Shown here: positions 43,204-51,478 of the stretch, piece after piece
Numbering within the stretch: the stretch's first letter is position 1
How the letters are laid out: each line of letters starts with the position of its first letter
DNA from: Sphingopyxis sp. OPL5
Lineage (GTDB): Bacteria; Pseudomonadota; Alphaproteobacteria; Sphingomonadales; Sphingomonadaceae
NCBI RefSeq assembly: GCF_003797775.2
Contig: NZ_CP060725.1
Location: 868,001 to 932,000 of the forward strand
DNA length: 64,000 nucleotides
Direction: 5' to 3'
Notes under the pieces: model-generated
The model's database searches: none
Told to the model about the DNA's origin: nothing
The model's input: the letters and a program-made list of their open reading frames with translations, nothing else
Made by a program: the position numbers and the translations under genes

Positions 43204-44406
43204 TTACTGAGTTTTCACCACCTCGGAAAGGATCGAGTCGAGCAGCAAGATCCCCTCGCCCGTCACCACCAGCCGGTCGCCCTCGGCGCGCATCAGCCCC
43301 AGGCCCGTCAGCCGCGCCACCGCCGCATCATCCACGAACGCCGCGCGCCCCAGCCCGCTCCGCGCCTCGACGCGCGCCAGATCGACACCCTCGCTCAGCC
43401 GCAGCCCCATCAGCATCGCCTCGGTCGCACGCTCTTGCGCGGGCAGGTCATTCTCGACCTTCAGCCCGTGCCCGTTGCGCTCCACCGCCGCGATGAAATT
43501 CTCGGGCTTCTTGTGCCGTTCGGTCGCCTGCGCCAGCCGCCGCCCATGCGCCCCAGGCCCGACACCCGCATAGTCGCCATAGCGCCAATAGGTCAGGTTA
43601 TGCCGGCTCTCCTCGCCCGGCCGCGCATGGTTCGACACTTCGTAGCGCGGCAGCCCCGCCGCGCGCGTCATCGCCTGCGTCGTGTCGAACAGGTCTGCCG
43701 CGGCATCGCCGTCGGGAATGACGAGGTCGCCCTTCGCCACCAGCGTCGCAAAGCGCGTCCCCGGCTCGATCGTCAGTTGGTACAGCGACAAATGCCCTGT
43801 CCCGAACGCCAGCGCGTCGCCCAGTTCGCGTTCCCAGTCGGAAAGCGCCTGCCCCGGCCGCGCATAGATCAGGTCGAAACTCGCGCGGTCGAAATAAGTT
43901 TGCGCCGCCGCAATCGCCCGCCGCGCCTCATCGCCGCTATGCGCCCGCCCCAGAAATTCCAGCACTTTTGGATCGAAGCTCTGCACCCCGATCGACACGC
44001 GATTGACCCCCGCCGCCGCCAGATCGGCGAAAGCGGCAACTTCCACCGAATTGGGGTTCGCTTCGAGCGTGATCTCGCAATCGTCCGCCAGCCCCCACAG
44101 CGCCCCCGCCTCGGCAATCACCGCCGCCACCGTGGCGGGCGGCATCAAACTCGGCGTCCCGCCCCCAAAGAAGATCGACGACGCCGTCCGCCCCGGCAGC
44201 AACGCCGCCTCATGCCGCAAATCCGCCAGCAAAGCCGCGCGCCAGACCTCTTGGTCGACGCTGTCGCGCACATGGCTGTTGAAGTCGCAATAGGGGCATT
44301 TGCTGACGCAAAAAGGCCAATGGACATAGAGGGCGAGCGGTTCACTCCCCTCCCGCTTGCGGGAGGGGTCGGGGGAGAGCATGTCTCGTGGATCAGTGGT
44401 GGCCAC
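43204..44406 (-). CDS. hemW: Radical SAM heme chaperone HemW
   Basis: HemW is a heme-binding radical SAM protein related to HemN; it is a heme chaperone rather than coproporphyrinogen oxidase. The 400-residue frame shows the 4Fe-4S motif CVSKCPYC after YVHWPF, the SAM-binding FFGGGTPSLM, SIGVQSFD, and YEVSNHARPG. The true domain starts at about residue 25. The first 20 residues (MATTDPRD, then SPDPSRKREG) are encoded by half of a palindromic repeat, so either the repeat donates a new N-terminus or translation starts at another codon such as the ATG at 44382, which also reads through repeat sequence. Confidence 0.92.
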   Translation of the reverse strand: MATTDPRDMLSPDPSRKREGSEPLALYVHWPFCVSKCPYCDFNSHVRDSVDQEVWRAALLADLRHEAALLPGRTASSIFFGGGTPSLMPPATVAAVIAEAGALWGLADDCEITLEANPNSVEVAAFADLAAAGVNRVSIGVQSFDPKVLEFLGRAHSGDEARRAIAAAQTYFDRASFDLIYARPGQALSDWERELGDALAFGTGHLSLYQLTIEPGTRFATLVAKGDLVIPDGDAAADLFDTTQAMTRAAGLPRYEVSNHARPGEESRHNLTYWRYGDYAGVGPGAHGRRLAQATERHKKPENFIAAVERNGHGLKVENDLPAQERATEAMLMGLRLSEGVDLARVEARSGLGRAAFVDDAAVARLTGLGLMRAEGDRLVVTGEGILLLDSILSEVVKTQ

Positions 44407-44442
44407 AGGCCCTCCCCTAGCCCCTCCCGCAAGCGGGAGGGG
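44347..44442. repeat. Pair of palindromic repeats (family C) across the hemW start
   Basis: CCCCTCCCGCTTGCGGGAGGGG at 44347-44368 and CCCCTCCCGCAAGCGGGAGG plus GG at 44421-44442 are each perfect palindromic hairpins and are nearly the same as each other. They are 52 nt apart. The first falls inside the hemW reading frame; the second lies between rdgB and hemW and ends 2 nt before the rdgB stop. A related hairpin is at 36040-36069. Confidence 0.8.
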
Positions 44443-44444
44443 AA

Positions 44445-45068
44445 CTAAAACGCCCCCGCCACCAGCTTGGCAAAGGCATCGGCCCGATGGCTGATCTTGT
44501 GCTTCTCGGCCGGATCGATCTCAGCGAAAGTCAGTGTGTTACCGGCCGGAACGAAGACCGGGTCATAACCAAACCCCAGCTTGCCCCGCGGCGGCCAGGT
44601 CAGGCTGCCCTGCGCGGCACCTTCGTAAACATCGGCATGCCCGTCGGGCCACGCCAGCGCCAGCGTGCAAACGAAGCGCGCGCTGCGGTCGACGTCCGGC
44701 CCCTGCTCGGCGAGCAGCCCCTCGACCTTGCCCATCGCGAGGTACCAGTCGCGCCCCGGATTGCCCTCGAAGCGCTGCCGCTCGGCCCAGTCGGCGGTAT
44801 AGACCCCCGGCCGCCCGCCAAGCGCCGCGACCTCGAGTCCGCTGTCGTCGGCGAGCGCGGGCAGCCCCGCCGCCGACGCGCTCGCATGCGCCTTCAGCAG
44901 CGCATTCTCGCGGAAGGTCGTCCCCGTCTCGTCGGGTTCGGGCAGCCCGAGGTCGCCCGCCGACACCGGCTCGATCCCGAACGGTTCGAGCAGCGCGCGA
45001 ATCTCGCGCACCTTGCCCGCATTGTGGCTCGCGATGACGAGCTTGCCGGGGACGAGCTTGCGATTCAC
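44445..45068 (-). CDS. rdgB: RdgB/HAM1 family dITP/XTP pyrophosphatase
   Basis: RdgB hydrolyses non-canonical dITP, XTP and ITP to monophosphates and keeps them out of DNA and RNA. The 207-residue protein shows [12 protein letters not shown] near the start, [11 protein letters not shown] (metal-binding acids), and [10 protein letters not shown], all family signatures. A GTG at 45068 is used because it lies 1 nt after the rph stop and gives the standard N-terminus [13 protein letters not shown]. The rph-rdgB-hemW order is common in alphaproteobacteria. Confidence 0.93.
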   Translation of the reverse strand: MNRKLVPGKLVIASHNAGKVREIRALLEPFGIEPVSAGDLGLPEPDETGTTFRENALLKAHASASAAGLPALADDSGLEVAALGGRPGVYTADWAERQRFEGNPGRDWYLAMGKVEGLLAEQGPDVDRSARFVCTLALAWPDGHADVYEGAAQGSLTWPPRGKLGFGYDPVFVPAGNTLTFAEIDPAEKHKISHRADAFAKLVAGAF

Positions 45069-45069
45069 C

Positions 45070-45786
45070 TCAGCGCCCCGTCGCCTTGTCCTGCGCCGCA
45101 AAAATCTCGGCGCAACCGATACGCGCCAACCGCAGCAGACGCAGCAGGCCCTCTTCGTCATAGGTCGCACCCTCGGCGCTCGCCTGGACTTCGACGATCT
45201 GGCCGCGCCCGGTCAGCACGAAATTGCCGTCGGCCTCGGCGACCGAATCCTCGTCATAATCGAGGTCGAGCACCGGCGTGCCGTTGTAGATGCCGCACGA
45301 GATCGCGCCGACCTTGTCCTCGATCGGATCCTCGGCGATCGCACCCGACGCGAGCAGCTTGTCGACCGCGATCCGCAGCGCGACCCAGGCGCCCGAAATC
45401 GACGCGGTGCGCGTGCCGCCATCGGCCTGGATCACGTCGCAATCGATCACGATCTGGCGTTCGCCCAGCTTCTTGAAATCGACCACAGCGCGCAGACTGC
45501 GGCCGATCAGCCGCTGGATTTCCTGCGTCCGCCCCGACTGCTTGCCTTTCGCCGCCTCGCGGCTGCCACGCGTGTGCGTCGCGCGGGGCAGCATGCCATA
45601 TTCGGCGGTGACCCAACCTTGCCCCTTGCCGCGCAGGAAGGGCGGCACCTTCTCATCGACGCTGGCGGTGACCAGCACCTTGGTGTTGCCGAAACTGACG
45701 AGGACGCTGCCCTCGGCATGGATGGTGAATTCGGTCTCGATGCCAATGGGACGCATCTGGTCGGGCGCGCGGCCGGAAGGGCGCAT
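45070..45786 (-). CDS. rph: Ribonuclease PH
   Basis: RNase PH is a phosphorolytic 3'-5' exoribonuclease that trims tRNA precursors. The 238-residue length is standard. Recognised segments are [56 protein letters not shown] and [17 protein letters not shown], covering the active-site acids and the phosphate-binding arginine region. GGAGAATC lies before the ATG at 45786. Its 3' end abuts rdgB. Confidence 0.96.
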   Translation of the reverse strand: MRPSGRAPDQMRPIGIETEFTIHAEGSVLVSFGNTKVLVTASVDEKVPPFLRGKGQGWVTAEYGMLPRATHTRGSREAAKGKQSGRTQEIQRLIGRSLRAVVDFKKLGERQIVIDCDVIQADGGTRTASISGAWVALRIAVDKLLASGAIAEDPIEDKVGAISCGIYNGTPVLDLDYDEDSVAEADGNFVLTGRGQIVEVQASAEGATYDEEGLLRLLRLARIGCAEIFAAQDKATGR

Positions 45787-45892
45787 GGGGGATTCTCCTA
45801 TGAATATGTGCGGGGGCGCTTAGCGGCGCGCGAAGGAGTTGACCAGAAAAAGCCGGTGCCAATCGAAATAGAAGAGTATAGCATCTCCAGCC

Positions 45893-46576
45893 ATGCGAAC
45901 CGGCGCGATCATGGCCGCTGTAACAGCTACGTTGATTGCAATCGGCGTGACTTTGGGAATCGCCTTGGTCGATGCCGATCCCAGACGTCTCGATGGGTTC
46001 GAAGAGATCGTCTACACCCGAAACGTCGAGCATGGCCAACCGCGAGCGCTCGGAACATGTCCGTTGGGACGCGACATTTTCGTGAAACGAACCGGCCATG
46101 TCGAGATCGTCTGGTATGTGCAGAATCCGGATAATCATGGCTGCACGATTGCCGCCATCTATGAGCCGGGGAAGGACGACAAAAAGATGTGGGAAGAACC
46201 CGTCATCGCCCGAACCAAATTTGTGCTGGGTCGGGCCAAACTTGAAAAAATGCTCGGCGAGCTGAGGAGTCTGCACTGGACGCCGCTCTGGAGCGACACT
46301 GGCATAGAAGATTCCGCGTCGGTCGGCTGCGAAGATCGCAATAGGAATTTTAGTGACGCATTGCCCAGTCGAGCTTTCGTTGCCGTCAAACCCGGCCCCA
46401 AGATCGTGAATCTGCGGGTGCGGGGTCCCGCAGCTCGTTACACAGCCACCACGCCTTGCATTGAAAGCGAACTGGAAAACGTTGCAACGCTCGACGCCGC
46501 CTTTGACCCCATTGCTCCTGCCTTACCGCGAAACTACAGACTTGATCCTAAGATCGACGCCCAACTCGCGCGCTGA
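45893..46576 (+). CDS. Hypothetical secreted or membrane-anchored protein, AT-richer than neighbours
   Basis: A 227-residue protein that I do not recognise. An N-terminal hydrophobic segment (about residues 5-26, AAVTATLIAIGVTLGIALV) could be an anchor or signal. The rest is soluble with four cysteines (in GTCPLG, HGCTIA, VGCEDR and TPCIES), which suggests periplasmic disulfides. Base composition is visibly lower in GC than flanking genes, and codons such as AAT, GTT and ATT are commoner. It lies between rph and a dienelactone hydrolase gene in an interval that often joins rph directly to hrcA, so it may have been gained laterally. Confidence 0.6.
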   Translation: MRTGAIMAAVTATLIAIGVTLGIALVDADPRRLDGFEEIVYTRNVEHGQPRALGTCPLGRDIFVKRTGHVEIVWYVQNPDNHGCTIAAIYEPGKDDKKMWEEPVIARTKFVLGRAKLEKMLGELRSLHWTPLWSDTGIEDSASVGCEDRNRNFSDALPSRAFVAVKPGPKIVNLRVRGPAARYTATTPCIESELENVATLDAAFDPIAPALPRNYRLDPKIDAQLAR

Positions 46577-46579
46577 ACT

Positions 46580-47380
46580 TTACCCCGTCAACCGCATCCT
46601 GAAAAAATCGAGGATTTCGTCGCGCGCCTGCACCGTCGGCTGGCCGGCTTCGTCGATCAGGTGGATCGTCACCACGCTGTGCGGGTTCTTCATCGGGCTG
46701 TCGGGGTTCGCGGCTTCGTCGGGCAGCACCTTGCCGACGAAACGGTCGCCAAGCGCATCCGCATAGGCCGCGAAGCGCGCCGCCTTGCAATATTTGTCGC
46801 CCTCGAAGCGATAGGCGAGCACCGTCAGGTCCTCAGCCTCCATCCGCGCCTTCACCGCGGCGAGTTCGTCGGGGGCGATATGCATGCCCGCGGGATCGTT
46901 GAGCGGCAGCGACGGCTGCGCGAGCACCGGCGCCAGCACCGCGGGTTCGAGCATCATCGACAGCGCAAAATTGCCGGTGAAGCACATGCCGATCGCGCCG
47001 ACACCCTTGCCGCCGCATTCCTGATGCGCCAGCGCCGCCAGCGCACGCAGCCATAACGTCGCGAGCGAGCTTTCATTGGCCTGAAAGGCGCGGAACTGGC
47101 GGCTGATGCACCCGCCGATCATAGTGAACACCGCGCCGGGCATGCGCGGCACTGCGCCGTCCTTGCCAAAGATATGCGGCATATAGACGGTGAAGCCCGC
47201 ATCGCGGACCCAGCGCGCGAAGCGTGCGACATGCGGGCTGATGCCGGGCATTTCGGTCATCACGATCACCGCAGGGCCGCGGCCCATCGTATAGACGCGG
47301 TGCTTGCGGCCGAGCAGCGCGATGTCGCGATGGTCGAAATCGTCGAGCGGGTCGTCCTGGGTTAGCGGGCGTGCGGTCAT
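46580..47380 (-). CDS. Dienelactone hydrolase family protein
   Basis: A 266-residue alpha/beta hydrolase with the cysteine nucleophile of the DLH family: GAIGMCFTGNFAL (about C142). The PAVIVMTEMPGISPHV segment holds the oxyanion/acid region, and the catalytic histidine is probably in NPHSVVTIHLI. GGAGAAAC precedes the ATG at 47380. DLH proteins hydrolyse dienelactones from chloro-aromatic degradation, but no such pathway genes are nearby, so the substrate is unknown. Its 3' end faces the hypothetical gene with only 3 nt between. Confidence 0.87.
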   Translation of the reverse strand: MTARPLTQDDPLDDFDHRDIALLGRKHRVYTMGRGPAVIVMTEMPGISPHVARFARWVRDAGFTVYMPHIFGKDGAVPRMPGAVFTMIGGCISRQFRAFQANESSLATLWLRALAALAHQECGGKGVGAIGMCFTGNFALSMMLEPAVLAPVLAQPSLPLNDPAGMHIAPDELAAVKARMEAEDLTVLAYRFEGDKYCKAARFAAYADALGDRFVGKVLPDEAANPDSPMKNPHSVVTIHLIDEAGQPTVQARDEILDFFRMRLTG

Positions 47381-47436
47381 GTGTTTCTCCCCCGGATGGG
47401 AGGCTAGGCAGAAGAATTGCCTTTTGCACCCCCTTT

Positions 47437-47464
47437 CGTCATCCCCGCACAGGCGGGGATGACG
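47437..47464. repeat. Short palindrome CGTCATCCCCGC / GCGGGGATGACG
   Basis: A 12-bp perfect stem with a 4-nt loop lies between the divergent DLH and hrcA genes. This sequence is a frequent dispersed palindrome in proteobacterial genomes. It is 64 nt upstream of the hrcA start and would form a strong hairpin in RNA. Confidence 0.7.
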
Positions 47465-47527
47465 ATCCTTGAGGAGCCGAGGTCCAGCTTTGTTGCGCTC
47501 GGCCTCCTGCATCCCTAAATCCTCCCC

Positions 47528-48571
47528 ATGACCACGCCGCCGATCACCGAACTCACCACGCGCGCCCGCGACGTGTTCCGGATGGTCGTCGACGCCTATC
47601 TCGAAACCGGCCAGCCGGTCGGCTCGCGCACGCTGTCGAAGCTCGCCAGTCTCAACCTCTCCCCCGCCTCGATCCGCAACGTGATGCAGGATCTCGAGGA
47701 ATATGGCCTGCTCGCCAGCCCGCACACCAGCGCCGGGCGCCTGCCCACCGAACAGGGGCTGCGCCTGTTCGTCGACGGCATGATGCAGGTCGCCGAACCA
47801 TCGGCCGAGGACCGCGCCCAGATTGAGGCGTCCTTGTCCGACGCCGGCCCGATCGAAAGCGCGCTCGCGCAGGCGACCTCGGCGCTGTCGGGGCTGTCGG
47901 CGTGCGCCGGCCTCGTCCTCGTCCCCAAGCATGAGCGCGTGCTCAAACAGCTCGCCTTCGTGCCGCTGTCGGCGAGTCAGGCGCTCGTCGTGCTGGTCGC
48001 GGGCGACGGCGCGGTCGAGAATCGCGTCATCGATATTCCGCCTGGCCTCAATCCCTCGGCGCTCGTCGAGGCGGGCAATTATATCAGCGCGACCCTGTCG
48101 GGCCTCACCCTCGCCGAAGCGATGGTGCGCGTCCGCCGCGAGATGGAGGCCGAGCGCATCGCGATCGACCGCGCCGCGCAGGATCTGGTGTCGCGCGGGC
48201 TCGCGGTCTGGTCGTCGGACGGCGCCGACCGCCCGGTGCTGATCGTGCGCGGCCAGGCGAACCTGCTCGACGAGAGCGCGGTCGGCGACCTCGACCGGGT
48301 CCGCCAGTTGCTCGACGAACTCGAAACCAAGCAGGACATCGCGCAGTTGCTCGACAGCGCGCGCGAGGGCGCCGCGACCCGCATTTTCATCGGGTCGGAG
48401 AATAAATTATTCTCGCTTTCGGGCTCGTCCGTGATAGCGGCGCCCTATCGCGGATCGGACGGGCGCGTGGTCGGGGTTGTCGGCGTGATCGGTCCGACGC
48501 GCTTGAACTATGCCCGGATCGTTCCCATGGTGGATTTCACCGCTCAATCGCTCTCCAGACTGATACGATAG
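47528..48571 (+). CDS. hrcA: Heat-inducible transcription repressor HrcA
   Basis: HrcA represses groESL-type operons through CIRCE operators. The 347-residue protein has an N-terminal winged helix (RARDVFRMVVDAYLETGQPVGSRTLSKL, then ASIRNVMQDLEEYGLL), the central SPHTSAGRLPTEQGLRLFVD segment and the C-terminal GSSVIAAPYR region. No CIRCE element (TTAGCACTC-N9-GAGTGCTAA) was found near it, so it is probably not autoregulated here. No clear ribosome binding site precedes the ATG. grpE starts 4 nt after the stop. Confidence 0.95.
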   Translation: MTTPPITELTTRARDVFRMVVDAYLETGQPVGSRTLSKLASLNLSPASIRNVMQDLEEYGLLASPHTSAGRLPTEQGLRLFVDGMMQVAEPSAEDRAQIEASLSDAGPIESALAQATSALSGLSACAGLVLVPKHERVLKQLAFVPLSASQALVVLVAGDGAVENRVIDIPPGLNPSALVEAGNYISATLSGLTLAEAMVRVRREMEAERIAIDRAAQDLVSRGLAVWSSDGADRPVLIVRGQANLLDESAVGDLDRVRQLLDELETKQDIAQLLDSAREGAATRIFIGSENKLFSLSGSSVIAAPYRGSDGRVVGVVGVIGPTRLNYARIVPMVDFTAQSLSRLIR

Positions 48572-48575
48572 GTTT

Positions 48576-49136
48576 ATGACAAATACTGAAAACGACACGC
48601 GCGCCGAAGACGCGCTGACCCCCGAAAATGTCGCGGCCGAGGCCGATGCGACGACGCCCACCACCGGCGAGAATGACGAAGTCGCGAAGCTCGCCGAACA
48701 GGTCGCGGCGCTGCAGCAGGATCTGCTCTATTCGCGCGCCGAGACGCAGAACGTCCGCCGCCGCGGCGAAAAGGAAGTCGCCGACGCGCACGCCTATGCC
48801 GCGACGAAATTCGCGCGCGATATCCTGTCGGTCGCCGACAATCTCGGCCGCGCGCTCGCGGCGCTCAGCGAGGAGCAGCGCGCCGACGAGGGGATCAAGC
48901 CGCTCGTCACCGGGCTCGAAGCGACCGAGCGTGAATTGCTCAGCGTCTTCGAACGCAACGGCATCACCCGCATCGCCGCGATCGGCCTGCCGCTCGACCC
49001 CAACCAGCACCAGGCGATGCTCGAAATCCCGAGCGATCAGACCCCCGGCACGATCGTGCAGGAAATGCAGGCGGGTTATATGATGAAAGACCGGCTGCTG
49101 CGCCCCGCGATGGTCGCGGTGGCAAAGGCGGGATAG
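48576..49136 (+). CDS. grpE: Nucleotide exchange factor GrpE
   Basis: GrpE releases ADP from DnaK. The 186-residue protein has an acidic N-terminus, a long coiled coil (about 30-75, LAEQVAALQQDLLYSRAETQ) and the C-terminal beta-domain signature GITRIAAIGLPLDPNQHQAM followed by GTIVQEMQAGYMMKDRLLRPAMV. It follows hrcA by 4 nt, and the pair probably form a heat-shock operon. dnaK and dnaJ are not in the window. Confidence 0.96.
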   Translation: MTNTENDTRAEDALTPENVAAEADATTPTTGENDEVAKLAEQVAALQQDLLYSRAETQNVRRRGEKEVADAHAYAATKFARDILSVADNLGRALAALSEEQRADEGIKPLVTGLEATERELLSVFERNGITRIAAIGLPLDPNQHQAMLEIPSDQTPGTIVQEMQAGYMMKDRLLRPAMVAVAKAG

Positions 49137-49142
49137 CCCCTT

Positions 49143-49304
49143 CCCTCTCCCCTTGAGGGAGAGGGTTGCGCAGCCTTGGCGGCTCTGCCGCCTAGGCGAA
49201 GCTGGGTGAGGGGGTGCGCCCTATCGGCGGCAAAACGCCCTCACCCGCTGCAACTAGCGAATAAATTCGCAAGTTTCGCTGCCCTCTCCCTAGATGGGAG
49301 AGGG
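49143..49304. repeat. Compound palindromic repeat family B, copy 1
   Basis: Two hairpins of CCCTCTCC/GGAGAGGG type (49143-49165 and 49282-49304) flank a middle part containing GGCGAAGCTGGGTGAGGG and CTAGCGAATAAATTCGCAAG. It lies between the convergent grpE and def genes. The inner AGCGAATAAATTCGC unit recurs at 53290-53304. Confidence 0.8.
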
Positions 49305-49306
49305 AT

Positions 49307-49840
49307 TTAAGCCGCTTTCCGCATCTTCATCAGCTTCTTCAGCACCATCTCGCGCTTCAGCCGCGATAGATGGTCGATGAAGAGAATGCCTTCCAGATGA
49401 TCATGCTCGTGCTGGATGCACGTCGCCATCAGCCCGGTCATGCGTTCGCTGTGAGGCTTGCCGTCGGCGTCCTGCCAGTCGACGGTGACCTCGGCAGGGC
49501 GCGTCACATCGGCATATTGCTCGGGGACCGACAGGCAGCCCTCCTGATAGACGCTATGCTCTTCGCTTTCCTCGGAGAAAACGGGGTTGATGAAGACGCG
49601 CGGGTCACGGATCAGGCGCTTGCCCTCCTCGTCCTCGGGATCGGGTTCCTGCAGGTCGATCACCAGGATGCGCTTGGGCACCCCGACCTGGATCGCGGCG
49701 AGCCCGATACCGGGGGCGTCGTACATCGTCTCGAACATGTCGGCGATCAGCGTCTTCAGCTCGGCGTCGAACGTCTCTACGGGCTTCGAAATGACGCGCA
49801 GCCGCGGATCGGGGGTCTCTATGATGGGGAGTAGGGCCAT
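49307..49840 (-). CDS. def: Peptide deformylase
   Basis: Def removes the N-formyl group from nascent proteins. The 177-residue protein has all three motifs: [10 protein letters not shown] (about 45-54), EGCLSVP (metal-ligand cysteine) and QHEHDHLEG (two metal-ligand histidines and the catalytic glutamate). The stop lies 2 nt after the end of palindromic repeat B copy 1. fmt, its functional partner, is 1.6 kb away on the opposite strand rather than in the common def-fmt operon, with recR and two small genes between. Confidence 0.96.
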   Translation of the reverse strand: MALLPIIETPDPRLRVISKPVETFDAELKTLIADMFETMYDAPGIGLAAIQVGVPKRILVIDLQEPDPEDEEGKRLIRDPRVFINPVFSEESEEHSVYQEGCLSVPEQYADVTRPAEVTVDWQDADGKPHSERMTGLMATCIQHEHDHLEGILFIDHLSRLKREMVLKKLMKMRKAA

Positions 49841-49882
49841 GGCGTGCAGGTATGGATGCGCGGGCGCGGGGTCAAGGGGGAG

Positions 49883-50296
49883 TCAATTCGCCCCGCACGC
49901 CGCCAGGTCGAGTTTGCCGCTTTTGACATCATAGGAACCATAGGCGATGCGGTACGCGCGATCATCGGTGTCGGCCAAACCGCGGGGATAATCGGCATAG
50001 CTCTTCCTGCCCTCGCCGAATTCCTCGAAATTGGCTTGCCGCAGATGGATTTCGATCTTCGTCCGGTCATAGCCGCTCCGGCGCGGCTCGCGGCCTTCCC
50101 TGATCGCGGCGTCGACTTCCTCCGCGAAATAGTCGGGATGATAGAGATATATCCGCTCCCAATCCGCGAGGCGCCCCACGCACGGCATCTGCGCCAGTTG
50201 CACCTCGATACGGTCCATTTCGGGCTCGGTCGGCTTGACCTCGCGCGCGGCGCAGGCGGAGAGGCCGAGAAAAAGCAGCAGGACGAGACGCGTCAT
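49883..50296 (-). CDS. Small lipoprotein of unknown function
   Basis: A 137-residue protein starting MTRLVLLLFLGLSACA, a lipoprotein signal with lipidation at about C15. The mature part has one extra cysteine pair (QMPCVGRL and the C-terminal AACGAN) and a conserved-looking ERIYLYHPDYFAEEVDAAI stretch, but I do not recognise a family. The ATG overlaps the stop of the upstream membrane-protein gene by 4 nt. Its place downstream of recR and upstream of def is probably only transcriptional. Confidence 0.65.
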   Translation of the reverse strand: MTRLVLLLFLGLSACAAREVKPTEPEMDRIEVQLAQMPCVGRLADWERIYLYHPDYFAEEVDAAIREGREPRRSGYDRTKIEIHLRQANFEEFGEGRKSYADYPRGLADTDDRAYRIAYGSYDVKSGKLDLAACGAN

Positions 50297-50637
50297 TTCC
50301 GCCGCCGCTTCGCCTTGGTTGCGCTTTCGCTGTCTGCATATTCGGGCGGCAGCTTGTGCTTGCCCCAAATATCGAAATGACGATCATTCCTCACGGACTG
50401 CCGCCTCAGCGCAAGATAGTAGCGCCAGCCCGAAAAGCCGAACCAAAGCACCGACCAAAGCAGAACCGGGGACAACCGAATGAGCCGTTCCGAGAGCGTG
50501 TCGCCGCCGAACAAAAGAGCCGCAACCGCGACAGGCAGCAAAATAGGAGCCAAAAGGACATTATTGGTATCGCCGGACGAGCCGGCCACACCCCTGTCGA
50601 CCCAAGCGCGAACGGCCAGATAGAGGGACCGAAGCAT
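50293..50637 (-). CDS. Small membrane protein of unknown function
   Basis: A 114-residue protein with two hydrophobic segments (about residues 27-44 and 54-74) and a basic C-terminus ending KAKRRRK. I recognise no family. The ATG at 50637 lies 5 nt after the recR stop with GAGGGTG just before it, and the 3' end overlaps the lipoprotein gene by 4 nt. The two small genes probably form an envelope pair in the recR transcript. Confidence 0.6.
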   Translation of the reverse strand: MLRSLYLAVRAWVDRGVAGSSGDTNNVLLAPILLPVAVAALLFGGDTLSERLIRLSPVLLWSVLWFGFSGWRYYLALRRQSVRNDRHFDIWGKHKLPPEYADSESATKAKRRRK

Positions 50638-50642
50638 CACCC

Positions 50643-51239
50643 TCACCCGACCGGCCGCCGCGCCCTCAGCGCCTGCGCCAGCGTCCCCTCGTCGAGATAA
50701 TCGAGCTCGCCGCCTACCGGCAGGCCATGCGCCAGCTGCGTCAGCCGCACCGGATAGCCCTCCAGCCGCTCGGCGAGATAATGGGCGGTCGTCTGGCCCT
50801 CCAGCGTCGCGTTCATCGCCAGCACCACCTCGTCGATCCCGCCCGCCGCGACGCGCGCGACCAGCGCATCGATGCTGAGGTCCTGCGGCCGCACCCCTTC
50901 CAGCGCCGACAGCCGCCCGCCAAGCACATGATATTTTCCCGGAAAAAGCCGCGACTTGTCGAGCGCCCACAGGTCCGAAACCTCCTCGACGACGCACAGG
51001 CTGCGCGCATCGCGGCGCGGGTCGGCGCAGATCGCGCACGGGTCCTGCGTGTCGACATTGCCGCAGATGGTGCAGGTAACGAGCCGCTCGGACACCGTCT
51101 GCAGCGCTGCGAGCAAGGGCGCGAAGCTGCTCTCGCGCTTCTTCATCAGGTGCAGCACCGCGCGCCGCGCCGAGCGCGGGCCGAGGCCCGGGAGCCGGGC
51201 GAGTTGCTGGACGAGGGCTTCGATTTCGGTGGACGCCAT
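50643..51239 (-). CDS. recR: Recombination protein RecR
   Basis: RecR helps RecO and RecF load RecA at gaps. The 198-residue protein has the N-terminal helix-hairpin-helix ([20 protein letters not shown]), the four-cysteine zinc finger ([16 protein letters not shown], about 56-71), and the Toprim domain ([14 protein letters not shown], then [20 protein letters not shown]). The usual upstream ybaB and dnaX are not present; a compound palindromic repeat lies upstream. Downstream are two small genes of unknown function. Confidence 0.96.
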   Translation of the reverse strand: MASTEIEALVQQLARLPGLGPRSARRAVLHLMKKRESSFAPLLAALQTVSERLVTCTICGNVDTQDPCAICADPRRDARSLCVVEEVSDLWALDKSRLFPGKYHVLGGRLSALEGVRPQDLSIDALVARVAAGGIDEVVLAMNATLEGQTTAHYLAERLEGYPVRLTQLAHGLPVGGELDYLDEGTLAQALRARRPVG

Positions 51240-51278
51240 GGGGTGGTGGTAGTGAGGCTGCGGGGTCGGCGCAATATG

Positions 51279-51440
51279 CCCTCTCCCGTCGGGAGAGGGT
51301 TGCGAAGACTTGCGAACTCGTTCGCTAGGCGAAGCTGGGTGAGGGGCGGTGAGTTATCGACCGGGCGCATCGCCTCACCCAGCTCCAGCTAGGCAGCAAG
51401 CTGCCAAGCTTGCGCAACCCTCCTCCCGATGGGAGAGGGA
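51279..51440. repeat. Compound palindromic repeat family B, copy 2
   Basis: Outer hairpins CCCTCTCCCGTCGGGAGAGG (51279-51298) and CCTCCTCCCGATGGGAGAGG (about 51419-51438) flank inner arms GCGAAGCTGGGTGAGG and CCTCACCCAGCT. It lies between the divergent recR and fmt genes, so any promoters for both must be inside or beside it. It has the same layout as 49143-49304. Confidence 0.8.
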
Positions 51441-51478
51441 CTTGCGCCGCATCGCAACCTCATCCAAAGCCCGCACCC

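Noticed and set aside
47381..47527. Possible CIRCE operator before hrcA
   Set aside because: The only dyad there is the CGTCATCCCCGC palindrome, which does not match TTAGCACTC-N9-GAGTGCTAA.
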